Positions 1 through 4,982 of a DNA stretch of 5,151 nucleotides are shown piece by piece (position 1 is the stretch's first letter; every line of letters starts with the position of its first letter). The notes beneath the pieces are model-generated. The model saw nothing but the letters and a program-made list of their open reading frames with translations. It was not told where the DNA came from and did no database searches. Source of the DNA: Candidatus Levyibacteriota bacterium (GTDB taxonomy: Bacteria; Patescibacteriota; Microgenomatia; Levybacterales; GWA1-39-11); assembly GCA_016204525.1 (NCBI GenBank), contig JACQKO010000018.1, positions 1 to 5,151 of the forward strand, given 5' to 3'. The position numbers and the translations under genes are program-made.

Positions 1-9
1 CAAATCTAA
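1..9 (+). CDS. Possible last codons of ribosomal protein S8 (rpsH), partial
   Basis: The window opens with CAA ATC followed by TAA, and a second in-frame TAA comes directly after. In spc operons rpsH precedes rplF, and S8 proteins usually end in a short hydrophobic strand, so a Gln-Ile-stop ending would fit. Only two codons are visible, so this call rests on gene order rather than on recognisable protein sequence. The 20 bases from here to the rplF start are very AT-rich and hold no clear ribosome binding site. Confidence 0.25.
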   Translation, partial: QI

Positions 10-29
10 TAAATAATATATAAAAACAT

Positions 30-584
30 ATGTCGAACATAGGGAAAAAACCGGTAAAAATAACAGAAGGAATTATAGTCTCGCAAGAAGCAGATAAGGT
101 TATTGTCTCAGGGCCAAAAGGCACACTTGAAACAAAGATTCCCTCCGGAATTCAAGTGACAATAAAGGATGGAGAAATAGTCTTCAAAAAAGAGACTGAA
201 AATCATGAACTTGAGAAATTTTTAGGGTTATCTCGCGCTCTTATTGCAAATATGGTGCATGGTGTAGCTTTGGAATTTGAGAAGAAACTTGAGCTGTCGG
301 GTGTTGGGTACAGAGCAAGAGTAGAAGGAGAGGAGCTGGTATTAAATGTAGGGTATGTAAATCCTATGAAAATAAAGGCGCCGCGAGGGGTTAAATTTTC
401 AGTTGATGAAAACGTTATCACGGTTTCTGGAATAGACAAACAATTAGTTGGAGATGTTGCTAATAAAATAAGACAGGTGAGACCGCCTGAGCCATATAAG
501 GGAAAAGGCATTAAATATGTTGGGGAATATATAAGAAGAAAAGCAGGAAAAGCGGCAAAGGCAGTAGGAGCAGCCACTAAATAG
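30..584 (+). CDS. rplF: 50S ribosomal protein L6
   Basis: The product is L6 of the large ribosomal subunit, which sits near the base of the L7/L12 stalk and the sarcin-ricin loop where GTPase factors bind. The 184-residue length is normal for bacterial L6 (about 175-185). The N-terminus MSNIGKKPV matches the family start and fixes the ATG at 30. Two L6 repeats are visible (about residues 1-82 and 83-184). The second carries GVGYRA (91-96) and the family signature PEPYKGKGI (153-161), followed by the basic RRKAGKAAK tail (169-177). There is no visible Shine-Dalgarno upstream of the start. The TAG stop lies inside the first unit of a 7-base tandem repeat that fills the spacer to rplR. The identification is secure. 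Confidence 0.98.
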   Translation: MSNIGKKPVKITEGIIVSQEADKVIVSGPKGTLETKIPSGIQVTIKDGEIVFKKETENHELEKFLGLSRALIANMVHGVALEFEKKLELSGVGYRARVEGEELVLNVGYVNPMKIKAPRGVKFSVDENVITVSGIDKQLVGDVANKIRQVRPPEPYKGKGIKYVGEYIRRKAGKAAKAVGAATK

Positions 585-614
585 CAAATAGTCAATAGTG
601 AATAGTAAATAGTT
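580..614 (+). repeat. Five-unit 7-base tandem repeat (AATAGTN) spanning the rplF stop and rplR leader
   Basis: The units AATAGCA, AATAGTC, AATAGTG, AATAGTA and AATAGTT run without a gap from 580 and end on the base just before the rplR ATG at 615. The rplF stop codon TAG (582-584) is part of the first unit. Each unit contains TAG, and the 7-base period moves it through all three frames, so no frame reads through the array. No purine-rich Shine-Dalgarno is present. Its 7-base period recalls the heptameric STRR repeats described in cyanobacteria. A relationship is not implied. Confidence 0.9.
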
Positions 615-971
615 ATGAAGGAAACTAAGATAAAAAAAATTAAGAAGGATAGAAGAGCAAAAAGAGTTCGGGGTAAAATTTTGGCTTTGAAAAAACTGCC
701 AAGATTTACAGTTTTTCGTTCGAATCGATATATTTATGCACAAGTAATTGACGATTCGGGCAGGAAAACTCTCGCTCAAGCTAATGAAAAGGAACTTTCG
801 GATGTAAAAATGAGTAAAGCACAAAAAGCAACAGAGGTTGGTAAAAGACTCGCTAAAAAAGCCGTGGCAAAAAAGATTAAAAACGTAGTTTTTGATAAAG
901 GTGCATATAAGTATCATGGAAGAATAAAAGCACTTGCAGAAGGCGCGCGGGAAGGAGGCCTAATATTTTAG
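615..971 (+). CDS. rplR: 50S ribosomal protein L18
   Basis: L18 binds 5S rRNA and helps anchor it, with L5, in the central protuberance of the large subunit. The 118-residue length is typical of the family. The very basic N-terminus (about residues 1-28) leads to the conserved [19 protein letters not shown] strand region (29-47). The C-terminal block [28 protein letters not shown] (91-118) is diagnostic. The ATG at 615 follows directly after a 7-base tandem repeat with no Shine-Dalgarno, so translation probably depends on coupling to rplF or on an unstructured AT-rich leader. This is inference. The gene sits between rplF and rpsE as in nearly all bacterial spc operons. Confidence 0.97.
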   Translation: MKETKIKKIKKDRRAKRVRGKILALKKLPRFTVFRSNRYIYAQVIDDSGRKTLAQANEKELSDVKMSKAQKATEVGKRLAKKAVAKKIKNVVFDKGAYKYHGRIKALAEGAREGGLIF

Positions 972-1000
972 ATTTAAGATGTAAGATTTTAAGATGTAAG
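971..1000 (+). repeat. Imperfect 7-base tandem repeat (GATKTAA) between rplR and rpsE
   Basis: Starting at the last base of the rplR stop, the units are GATTTAA, GATGTAA, an 8-base GATTTTAA with one extra T, and GATGTAA, followed by a final G. The same stretch can be read as a 13-base direct repeat, TTTAAGATGTAAG, at 973-985 and 988-1000. It fills essentially the whole spacer and ends two bases before the rpsE ATG at 1003. Its unit differs in sequence from the AATAGTN array one gene upstream but has the same period and position. Like that array it leaves no room for a Shine-Dalgarno. Confidence 0.8.
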
Positions 1001-1002
1001 CT

Positions 1003-1467
1003 ATGGAAGAAAACATAAATTTAAATCAAAATCAGGAAAAGTTAGAAGAAAAGGTTGTTCAGGTTAATCGTGTTTCAAAGAAAACTAAAGGCGGGAACAA
1101 AATGAGATTTACTGCTCTGGTAATTGTTGGCAATAGAAACGGAAGAGTTGGAGTAGGTCTTGGAAAGTCTTCAGACGTTTCATCGGCAATTATAAAAGCT
1201 GCAAGCTTCGCAAGAAAGAGAATGATAGATGTTCCCATTACAGACGGTACTATACCTCAATCAATAAGGATTAAAAAAGGAGCAGCGCAGGTACTTCTTA
1301 AACCAGCCCCGCAAGGAACAGGAATTATTGCCGGAGGCGCCGTCAGGGCTGTTGTAGAGGCGGCGGGGATTAAAAACATTTCATCAAAAATCTTGGGCTC
1401 TGATAATAAAGCAAACAATGTTTATGCAGTCTTTGAAGCCCTAAAAGTTTTAAGGAAAGCTGAATAG
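1003..1467 (+). CDS. rpsE: 30S ribosomal protein S5
   Basis: S5 is a small-subunit protein near the mRNA entry channel and the decoding region, and it contributes to translational accuracy. The 154 residues compare with about 160-170 in most bacteria. After a Gln/Asn/Glu-rich N-terminus (1-17), the double-stranded RNA-binding-like domain starts with EKVVQVNRVSKKTKGG (16-31), and the FTALVIVGNRNGRVGVGLGK block follows (36-55). The C-terminal domain has APQGTGIIAGGAVRAVVEAAGIKNISSKILGS (102-133). The ATG at 1003 is the only start giving the full N-terminal domain. There is no Shine-Dalgarno. The next gene is rplO, not rpmD, so L30 is absent from its usual place. Confidence 0.97.
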   Translation: MEENINLNQNQEKLEEKVVQVNRVSKKTKGGNKMRFTALVIVGNRNGRVGVGLGKSSDVSSAIIKAASFARKRMIDVPITDGTIPQSIRIKKGAAQVLLKPAPQGTGIIAGGAVRAVVEAAGIKNISSKILGSDNKANNVYAVFEALKVLRKAE

Positions 1468-1468
1468 T

Positions 1469-1480
1469 AGCGGGGCTCCC
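1469..1480 (+). repeat. GC-rich 12-base element in the rpsE-rplO spacer, near-copy of one inside rplO
   Basis: AGCGGGGCTCCC occupies most of the 20-base spacer between rpsE and rplO. It matches AGCGGGGCCCCC at 1837-1848 in rplO at 11 of 12 positions. It stands out as GC-rich in AT-rich surroundings and takes the position where an rplO Shine-Dalgarno would be expected. GGG at 1472-1474 could pair with CCC at 1478-1480 around a three-base loop, but that stem is too short to call a terminator. Confidence 0.55.
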
Positions 1481-1487
1481 AACAAAT

Positions 1488-1958
1488 ATGGAATTATCAA
1501 ATTTGCCAAGAATAACTCAAAAAGGCTTGCGACGTATCGGTCGGGGACACGGTTCTGGCCGTGGTAAAACGGCAGGACGCGGAACAAAAGGACAAAAGTC
1601 GCGAAAAAATATACCACTTGCTTTTGAAGGAGGAGCCCTGCCTTTAGTTAAAAGACTACCATTTTTACGCGGCAGAGGAAGAAATAAAGTTTTTAAACCA
1701 CACCCAATAGCAATAAATATTTCGAGTTTAAATAAATTTTCAAAAAAAACCACCATTGATATAGATACCTTAATTAAGTATGGTATAGTGGGAGATGTGG
1801 CTCGTCGCCAGGGTGTTAAAATCCTTTCGGATACAAAGCGGGGCCCCCATGCGAAGCTTGGGGAAAAAGAACTAACCATTCCTCTTGTGGTAAAACTTCC
1901 GGTATCAGCAGGCGCCCGAAAAAAAATTGAGAAGGCAGGAGGGGCTGTAGAAACTTAA
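1488..1958 (+). CDS. rplO: 50S ribosomal protein L15, with a repeat-derived insertion
   Basis: L15 is a large-subunit assembly protein with a long basic N-terminal tail that threads into 23S rRNA. The tail is clear: RRIGRGHGSGRGKTAGRGTKG (15-35), then the GGALPLVKRLPFLRGRGR block (48-65). The C-terminal globular domain ends with the expected VSAGARKKIEKAGGAVE motif (139-155). At 156 residues it is slightly longer than many L15 proteins. Much of that excess lies between VKIL (110-113) and ELT (128-130), where the family has only a few residues and this protein has about 14, encoded by a GC-rich palindromic stretch (1837-1863). The reading frame stays open through it. The start at 1488 is 20 bases after rpsE and no Shine-Dalgarno is seen. 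Confidence 0.97.
   Translation: MELSNLPRITQKGLRRIGRGHGSGRGKTAGRGTKGQKSRKNIPLAFEGGALPLVKRLPFLRGRGRNKVFKPHPIAINISSLNKFSKKTTIDIDTLIKYGIVGDVARRQGVKILSDTKRGPHAKLGEKELTIPLVVKLPVSAGARKKIEKAGGAVET
1837..1863 (+). repeat. GC-rich palindromic element inside the rplO reading frame
   Basis: The element starts with AGCGGGGCCCCC (1837-1848), which contains the perfect 8-base palindrome GGGGCCCC (1840-1847). The overlapping segment 1845-1863 can fold as CCCCATGC / GCTTGGGG around a GAA loop: seven pairs with one T-T mismatch. Its tip is GCGAAGC, a sequence known to form an unusually stable DNA mini-hairpin. It encodes residues R118-G125 of L15, inside a segment that is extra relative to typical L15. A near-copy of the left part lies in the spacer at 1469-1480, which suggests a dispersed repeat family. 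Confidence 0.65.
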
Positions 1959-1959
1959 A

Positions 1960-1964
1960 GGGAG
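1960..1964 (+). promoter_or_regulatory. Shine-Dalgarno of secY
   Basis: GGGAG lies six bases before the secY ATG at 1971, in a 12-base purine-rich spacer after the rplO stop. It is one of only two clear Shine-Dalgarno sequences among the operon genes. It supports the chosen secY start and suggests independent ribosome loading for this membrane protein. Confidence 0.75.
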
Positions 1965-1970
1965 AGAAGT

Positions 1971-3257
1971 ATGAACGATATTCTTAGGATTTTTAGAAAC
2001 AGCGTAGGGGATCACGAAACAAGAAAAAAAATTCTCATTGTACTTTTTATCTTTATAATTTTTAGATTTTTTGCTCATATACCGGTTGCCGGTGTAAATA
2101 TTGCACAGCTCAAATCTCTTTTTGAACAAAATCAGTTATTAGGTCTGCTTGATATTTTTTCAGGTGGAACCTTGTCAAATTTCTCAATTTTAGCCATTGG
2201 TCTTGGTCCTTATATTTATGCTTCAATCGTGCTCCAGCTCATGACAATAGTCTATCCTAAACTTGAAGAGCTTCAGAAGGAGGGAGAGTATGGCAGGCAG
2301 AAGATAAACCAGTATACAAGATACTTGACGATTCCTCTCGCTGTTATACAGTCTTTTGGTATGTACGCATTGCTTCGCAATCAACAGATAATTACAGCTC
2401 TTTCGCCTCTTGATATTTTATCTTTTATTTTGACAATGACGGCAGGCACAATATTTGTTATGTGGCTGGGAGAGTTGATTTCAGAACAAGGGATTGGAAA
2501 CGGCATATCTCTCTTGATTTTTGCTGGTATTGTAGGAAGAATCCCGGTCATTACCGCTCAGATGATTTCCACTCTTACTCAACAAGATGTCTTAAACCTT
2601 TTGATATTTGCGCTTCTTGGGATTGTAGTAATTGCCGCGGTTGTTTTTGTCAATGAGTCTGTAAGACGTGTGCCTATTTATTATGCCAAACGTGTCCGTG
2701 GGTCAAGAATGTATGGGGGACAGTCAACGCATTTGCCGTTACGGATTAATCAAGCAGGTGTTATCCCAATAATATTTGCGGTTTCAATAGTTCTCCTTCC
2801 CTCACTTTTTGCAAATTATTTAATTAGCAGCGCAAATAAAGGCCTTGCCTCAGCGGGTAGCTTTCTTGCCACCACATTTGATCCTAACGGAATACCTTAT
2901 AATGCCATCTATTTTGCCCTCGTCGTAGGTTTTACTTACTTCTATACGGCAGTAATTTTTAATCCGCAAAAAATTTCTGAGGAAATTCAAAAAAACGGCG
3001 GTTTTGTTCCCGGCATAAGACCTGGAAAACCTACATCATCCTTTCTTAACTACGTAACTACAAGGATTACTCTTCCCGGCGCAATCTTCTTGGGTATTGT
3101 CGCGATTCTTCCAAGCATAGTTCTTGCAATAACCGGGATTACCGCAGTTCTTGTTGGCGGCACCAGTATTTTAATAGTCGTATCGGTGGTCATTGAAACG
3201 GTTAAAATTCTTGAGGCGCAAATGGTACAGAGAAGTTACGAGAGGTTCGCCCTATGA
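1971..3257 (+). CDS. secY: Protein translocase subunit SecY
   Basis: SecY is the channel subunit of the SecYEG translocon in the cytoplasmic membrane. The length of 428 residues is close to the usual 420-445. About ten membrane segments can be placed, near residues 21-40, 70-92, 119-136, 148-168, 178-196, 208-228, 262-283, 310-330, 367-386 and 388-408. The plug region after TM1 leads to [22 protein letters not shown] (69-90), a SecY signature. The second signature, [21 protein letters not shown], spans 164-184. The ribosome- and SecA-contacting cytosolic loops are [24 protein letters not shown] (237-260) and the [10 protein letters not shown]...GIRPGKPT region (331-355), which keeps the conserved arginine (R350). 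The TGA stop overlaps the adk start as ATGA, so the two are translationally coupled. Confidence 0.98.
   Translation: MNDILRIFRNSVGDHETRKKILIVLFIFIIFRFFAHIPVAGVNIAQLKSLFEQNQLLGLLDIFSGGTLSNFSILAIGLGPYIYASIVLQLMTIVYPKLEELQKEGEYGRQKINQYTRYLTIPLAVIQSFGMYALLRNQQIITALSPLDILSFILTMTAGTIFVMWLGELISEQGIGNGISLLIFAGIVGRIPVITAQMISTLTQQDVLNLLIFALLGIVVIAAVVFVNESVRRVPIYYAKRVRGSRMYGGQSTHLPLRINQAGVIPIIFAVSIVLLPSLFANYLISSANKGLASAGSFLATTFDPNGIPYNAIYFALVVGFTYFYTAVIFNPQKISEEIQKNGGFVPGIRPGKPTSSFLNYVTTRITLPGAIFLGIVAILPSIVLAITGITAVLVGGTSILIVVSVVIETVKILEAQMVQRSYERFAL
3240..3245 (+). promoter_or_regulatory. Shine-Dalgarno of adk inside the secY end
   Basis: GAGAGG, with an AGAGG core, lies eight bases before the adk ATG at 3254, within the last codons of secY. 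Together with the ATGA stop/start overlap it supports the adk start and re-initiation by ribosomes finishing secY. Confidence 0.65.
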
Positions 3258-3790
3258 AAATAGTTCTAATAGGAATACAGGGTTCGGGAAAATCTACTCA
3301 AGGGAACTTATTGTCAAGCAAACTTAGCGTTCCATATCTTTCTACAGGGCATATTTTTCGAGAAATTACACGCGAACACACCCCCCTAGGTCGGTATGTA
3401 AAGGAAACCATGAATGCAGGATATCTTATCCCGGATGACAAGACACTCAAAATAGTAAGTGAGTATTTAGCTCGACCGGAATACCAGAAGGGGTATATTT
3501 TAGACGGCTTTCCAAGAACAAAAGTTCAGGCACAAGACTTCAAAAACAGTATCGATTATGTTATTTATATAAATGTCTCAGATAAAGAGGCATTGCGAAG
3601 ACTTTCTCTTCGTCGAGACGGGCGAGATGACGAAACAGAACAAGCCTTAAAGAAAAGAATAGAGCTCTTCTATAAGTTTACAAAGCCAGTAGTATACTAT
3701 TACAAAGAAAGAGGCATGTTGCATGAAGTTAATGGAGAGCGGTCCATTGACGAAATCCACCAGGACATCTGTAAAATCCTCAGAATCTAA
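3254..3790 (+). CDS. adk: Adenylate kinase, short-LID type
   Basis: This enzyme catalyses ATP + AMP = 2 ADP in the cytoplasm. The P-loop is GIQGSGKST (7-15). The AMP-binding region carries STGHIFRE (30-37), then the family signature [12 protein letters not shown] (81-92). The LID is reduced to the short form: R120, R121 and R124 with DDET (125-128) are followed directly by the helix ending in TKPVVYYY (143-150). There is no long LID insertion and no zinc cysteine set, which explains the 178-residue length against about 214 for E. coli Adk. Histidine replaces the usual aspartate in STGD (position 33). adk between secY and map is a common spc-operon arrangement. A related small nucleoside monophosphate kinase is possible, but motif and context favour Adk. 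Confidence 0.93.
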   Translation: MKIVLIGIQGSGKSTQGNLLSSKLSVPYLSTGHIFREITREHTPLGRYVKETMNAGYLIPDDKTLKIVSEYLARPEYQKGYILDGFPRTKVQAQDFKNSIDYVIYINVSDKEALRRLSLRRDGRDDETEQALKKRIELFYKFTKPVVYYYKERGMLHEVNGERSIDEIHQDICKILRI

Positions 3791-3792
3791 CC

Positions 3793-4584
3793 ATGGACTC
3801 AAAAAAAATCGAAACAATGAAAGCCGCGGGGGCCATATTGGGGGAGGTATTAGAATTGCTCCTTAAGTATGCAAAGCCTGGCGTTTCGGAGATTGAGGTA
3901 GATTCGTTAGCGGAAAAGCTGATTCGCGAAAGAGGCGCTGAGCCTGGATTTAAAAAGGTACCTTCTTACAAGCACACAATTTGCGTATCAACAAATGATG
4001 TTGTAGTGCACGGAGTTCCTACGAAAAAAGTGCTAAAAGAAGGAGATATAGTGGGTATTGACTGCGGAGTCTTTCTTAATGGATATTATACTGATATGGC
4101 GGAGACAATCCGTGTCACAACTGACAGCTCACAACTGACAACTGACAGCAATGACAAAGTTGAAAAGTTTTTGGTGGTGGGCAAGAAGGCGTTGTTTGCG
4201 GGGATAAAGGAGGCGAGGGTCGGAAATAGGGTCGGGCACATATCGCGCGAAATTCAATCGATTATAGAAGGGGCGGGATATTCGGTAGTCCGTAACTTAG
4301 TAGGCCATGGGGTGGGCAAAAGCCTTCATGAAGCACCTGAAATTCCCGGATATTTATCTAGAAAAATTGATCAAACCCCAGAGCTTTCAGCAGGCCAGAC
4401 ATTGGCTATCGAGGCAATATACAATATGGGAGGTCATGAGGTAGTTTATGACAGAGGCGACAATTGGACAATAGCAACGCGAGACAGAAGCATCTCAGGT
4501 CTATTTGAACGAACAATTCTGGTAACAGAAAACGGCCCCGAGCTTTTAACCCAACTTTCGACTGACAAGTTATCAAAGAGGTAA
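3793..4584 (+). CDS. map: Type I methionine aminopeptidase, with a repeat-encoded loop
   Basis: The enzyme removes the N-terminal methionine from new proteins. The pita-bread fold's metal ligands are identifiable: D90 (GIDCG), D101 (GYYTDMAET), H172 (GHGVG), E207 (LAIEAI) and E239 (FERTILVTENG). The substrate-pocket histidines correspond to H73 (VVHGVP) and H179 (LHEAP). The short N-terminus before residue 10 marks the plain type Ia form without a zinc finger. Two oddities stand out. Residues 109-121 (TTDSSQLTTDSND) are encoded by a 7-base tandem repeat where the family has a short turn, and a tail QLSTDKLSKR (254-263) extends beyond the usual GPELLT ending. The commonly seen EHT is ERT here. 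The start is two bases after the adk stop with no Shine-Dalgarno, so coupling to adk is likely. Confidence 0.96.
   Translation: MDSKKIETMKAAGAILGEVLELLLKYAKPGVSEIEVDSLAEKLIRERGAEPGFKKVPSYKHTICVSTNDVVVHGVPTKKVLKEGDIVGIDCGVFLNGYYTDMAETIRVTTDSSQLTTDSNDKVEKFLVVGKKALFAGIKEARVGNRVGHISREIQSIIEGAGYSVVRNLVGHGVGKSLHEAPEIPGYLSRKIDQTPELSAGQTLAIEAIYNMGGHEVVYDRGDNWTIATRDRSISGLFERTILVTENGPELLTQLSTDKLSKR
4117..4151 (+). repeat. Five-unit 7-base tandem repeat (ACAACTG) inside map
   Basis: The units are ACAACTG, ACAGCTC, ACAACTG, ACAACTG and ACAGCAA. A 12-base exact direct repeat, ACAACTGACAGC, occurs at 4117-4128 and 4138-4149, 21 bases apart, so the encoded peptide repeats every seven residues (TTDS...TTDS). 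The frame is open throughout. The encoded residues replace a surface turn between the metal-binding strand and the following helix, a place likely to tolerate extra residues. Confidence 0.85.
4552..4572 (+). repeat. Degenerate 7-base repeat at the map 3' end
   Basis: The last part of map reads as CAACTTT, CGACTGA and CAAGTTA. Against the CAACTGA unit (the same register as the repeat at 4117-4151) these match at 5, 6 and 5 of 7 positions. The peptide QLSTD (254-258) echoes QLTTD (114-118). It encodes the tail beyond the normal end of the enzyme. The match is imperfect and could be chance. Confidence 0.35.
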
Positions 4585-4690
4585 AGACTTCCGAATTTTA
4601 CATACTTCACACACATCGTTATCCTATACGTAATTAATATCCTGCGACATCTATGGGAGACCACCCTTAAGGAGATTATGTTATTGTGGG

Positions 4691-4719
4691 TTGACAGTGT
4701 GTATTGATTGGTGTATATT
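4691..4719 (+). promoter_or_regulatory. Sigma-70-type promoter of the vapBC module
   Basis: A perfect -35 box TTGACA (4691-4696) is separated by exactly 17 bases from the -10 box TATATT (4714-4719), one base off consensus. The predicted transcription start is about 4726-4728, leaving only some 9-11 bases before the ATG at 4737. The toxin-antitoxin pair therefore has its own promoter and its transcript is nearly leaderless. This is the only convincing promoter in the window. Confidence 0.8.
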
Positions 4720-4731
4720 ATGTGTGTAATA
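4697..4731 (+). promoter_or_regulatory. Candidate operator for autoregulation by VapB
   Basis: Three direct copies of GTGTRTAWT lie across the promoter: GTGTGTATT (4697-4705), GTGTATATT (4711-4719, containing the -10 box) and GTGTGTAAT (4722-4730). TATTA (4716-4720) and TAATA (4727-4731) form a 5-base inverted repeat around the predicted transcription start. Ribbon-helix-helix antitoxins commonly repress their own operon by binding short repeats over the promoter, so this position is suggestive. No binding site is proven. Confidence 0.4.
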
Positions 4732-4736
4732 CGAAT

Positions 4737-4982
4737 ATGCGATTAAATGTTCTTATACCGGAAGAAACCGTAAAAAACATTAAGAGAATAACCCCAAAAA
4801 GAGGGTTAAGCCGTTTTTTGGCAGAAGCAGCCAGTGAGAAAATAAAGCGCATAGAAAGAGAAAAAGCCCTAAGGGAACTCATTGCAATGCCGCCCACATT
4901 TACTCATGTAAAAGATTCTAGAAAGTGGATTAGAGAGATTAGGCGAAGGGATCTAAAAAGAATGAAGAGACTAGGCATATGA
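4737..4982 (+). CDS. vapB: Ribbon-helix-helix antitoxin, VapB-like
   Basis: The 81-residue product begins MRLNVLIPEETV, a short strand followed by helix KNIKRI, a turn at PKRG and helix LSRFLAEAASEKIKRI. This is the pattern of ribbon-helix-helix DNA-binding antitoxins. The C-terminal half is strongly basic (RKWIREIRRRDLKRMKRLGI) and contains aromatic residues of the kind that grip the toxin. It probably neutralises the PIN nuclease encoded next and represses its own promoter. An in-frame TTG at 4704 would add 11 residues, but it lies between the -35 and -10 boxes and would not be on the transcript, so the ATG at 4737 is chosen. Its TGA stop overlaps the toxin start as ATGA. The exact antitoxin subfamily is not certain. 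Confidence 0.8.
   Translation: MRLNVLIPEETVKNIKRITPKRGLSRFLAEAASEKIKRIEREKALRELIAMPPTFTHVKDSRKWIREIRRRDLKRMKRLGI

Noticed and set aside
444..917. Minus-strand open frame of 157 codons across rplF and rplR
   Set aside because: It is antisense to two clear ribosomal genes, its Cys/Phe/Ser-rich content is typical of a shadow frame, and it runs through the tandem repeat.
1517..1879. Minus-strand open frame opposite rplO
   Set aside because: Antisense shadow of a confidently identified gene with no recognisable domain.
2462..2656. Alternative-frame open frame inside secY
   Set aside because: It lies wholly within secY in another frame and shows no family resemblance or initiation signal.
4652..4664. 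Possible terminator hairpin (GGG / CCC) after map
   Set aside because: The stem is only about three pairs and no U-rich tract follows.
4446..4664. Minus-strand open frame over the map 3' end and gap
   Set aside because: Mostly antisense to map, with no domain or ribosome binding site.
4669..4707. AAGGAG followed by ATG at 4678 and a 9-codon open frame
   Set aside because: The Shine-Dalgarno to ATG spacing is only three bases, the peptide is tiny, and it overlaps the vapB -35 box. No support as a gene.
4704..4736. TTG start for vapB adding 11 N-terminal residues
   Set aside because: The TTG lies between the -35 and -10 boxes, upstream of the predicted transcript start. The ribbon-helix-helix strand begins naturally at the ATG at 4737.
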